A stretch of 62,326 nucleotides of DNA. It comes from JANNNX01 sp031398745. Lineage in GTDB: Bacteria > Actinomycetota > Acidimicrobiia > Acidimicrobiales > CADCSY01. The position numbers and the translations under genes are program-made. The notes under the pieces are model-generated. The model did no database searches and was not told where the DNA came from. It saw only the letters and a program-made list of their open reading frames with translations. Below, piece by piece: positions 61,565-62,326 of the stretch; the stretch's first letter is position 1; each line of letters starts with the position of its first letter. The stretch is from contig JANNNX010000053.1 in NCBI GenBank assembly GCA_031398745.1, positions 1-62,326 on the forward strand. The letters are read 5' to 3'.

Positions 61565-62326
61565 CGTCGGACCCCATCGGCCATCAGCTCGAAGACGATC
61601 GACGCATCCTCCAAGGTGGTGCGGTGGTCGTCGCTGCGTCGGCCCTCGGGATCCCATTGGCGCCAGATGCGACCCCGGCGCCACGCCGTCGCCGCGTCCT
61701 CTGGCGTCGGCAGGGCCATCACTGTGCCCGGCACCCGAGCGACGATGGATTCCGGCGTACCGGAGGCCAGCACCCGACCGCGGTGGAGGAGCAGGACCGA
61801 GGTCGCTCGCTCGGCTTCGTCGAGGTAGGTAGTGGCTGCAACCACCGCAGTGCCCGACGCCGCGGCACTGGCTACCAGCCGCCACAGGTCCATACGGCTG
61901 ACCGGGTCCACACCGGTGGTGACTTCGTCGAGGACGAGGAGGTCGGGCTGGGCCAGCATGGCCATCGAGCCGGCCAGCTTGCGCTGTTGCCCGCCCGAGA
62001 GGTGCCCGGCCAGGCGTTGGCCGAATGCTCCGAGGTCGGCCCGAGCGAGCAACTCGTCGGCCCGCGGCCGCCAGGATCTGAGTCGGTAGGCGTCGGCGAT
62101 GAACTCGACGTTCTCGTCCACGGTGAGGTCGCGGTAGAGCCCGCCCGAGGACGGCACGAAGCCGATGCGCCCCGCCGCGGGGAGTCGCACGTCGCCCTCG
62201 TGGCCGATACCGAGCCCGGCCAGGACCCGCAGCAGAGTCGACTTTCCCGCCCCGTCCCCGCCGATGACGGCATGAATGAACCCGGGTTCGATGGTCATCT
62301 CGATGTCCTCGAGGGCGACCTCGCCG
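61561..62326 (-). CDS. ABC-2-type exporter ATP-binding protein, 5' truncated by window edge
   Basis: The frame runs off the right edge; GEVALEDIEMTIEPGF precedes Walker A IGGDGAGKSTLLR. Signature LSGGQQRKLAGSMA and Walker B LLVLDEVTTGVDP are intact. The Walker A has Asp where Asn or Ser is common (GGDGAGKS). Forms a tandem ATPase pair with the next gene. The last 70 residues (ALPTPEDAATAWRRGRIWRQ) are a C-terminal regulatory extension. Confidence 0.88.
   Translation of the reverse strand, partial: GEVALEDIEMTIEPGFIHAVIGGDGAGKSTLLRVLAGLGIGHEGDVRLPAAGRIGFVPSSGGLYRDLTVDENVEFIADAYRLRSWRPRADELLARADLGAFGQRLAGHLSGGQQRKLAGSMAMLAQPDLLVLDEVTTGVDPVSRMDLWRLVASAAASGTAVVAATTYLDEAERATSVLLLHRGRVLASGTPESIVARVPGTVMALPTPEDAATAWRRGRIWRQWDPEGRRSDDHRTTLEDASIVFELMADGVRR

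Overview
The window is high-GC DNA with many GTG starts, four-base ATGA/GTGA gene overlaps and actinobacterial-type content: a DtxR/IdeR-like regulator, Ku with a stand-alone LigD polymerase, DUF1206 and TIGR02587/TIGR02588 proteins, an LAFTG sortase substrate and several luciferase-like oxidoreductases. It fits a free-living aerobic actinobacterium, possibly Acidimicrobiia-like. That placement is inference; no rRNA is present. The only RNA gene seen is a tRNA-Arg(CCT).

Positions 1-7400 are the accessory part. After the 3' end of a cupin gene with a repetitive tail and a DtxR-family gene comes an island of about 5.9 kb (1018-7235). Two visibly AT-richer modules flank a GC-rich regulatory and toxin-antitoxin core. 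Module 1 (1573-3471) holds a frameshifted autoinducer-synthase-like acyltransferase and a ThiF/E1-like adenylating enzyme. The core (3615-5007) holds an XRE regulator, an ImmA/IrrE-type metallopeptidase and a ribbon-helix-helix/MazF pair. Module 2 (5392-7235) holds a possible small ORF, a SpeD-like pyruvoyl decarboxylase and a GNAT protein. Three copies of a palindrome built on CTACTGATCAGT mark this island. Two of them sit exactly 35 nt upstream of the start codons of two paralogous XRE regulators. I read it as one repressor-controlled acyl/adenylyl/decarboxylase system that I do not recognise as described, and it is the main candidate for something new.

Positions 7400-48980 are mostly housekeeping: an Lhr helicase gene broken by a 13-bp tandem duplication; an osmoprotectant-type ABC operon; a Nei-like glycosylase; glycogen debranching enzyme; a MacB/FtsX-type exporter; an alternative-oxidase-like di-iron protein; a giant adenylate cyclase-ATPase-TPR regulator; the ku-ligD(pol) NHEJ pair; phenylalanine hydroxylase with a divergent Lrp regulator; gltBD; an EAL-GAF-GGDEF protein; a sortase-anchored surface protein; pirin-MarR; a VIT-type metal transporter; and an OafA-type acyltransferase.

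Positions 48980-62326 carry a CHASE-GAF-GAF-PP2C phosphatase, an Eis-like acetyltransferase, PPK2 and a Rieske oxygenase divergent from a TetR gene. Next is a tight run with three tandem paralogues of the archaeal CTP-dependent riboflavin kinase domain (RibK/DUF120) interleaved with a VOC dioxygenase and a luciferase-like oxidoreductase; this is the second main point of interest. The window ends with DUF402 and NUDIX proteins and a TetR-ABC-ABC operon that runs off the right edge.
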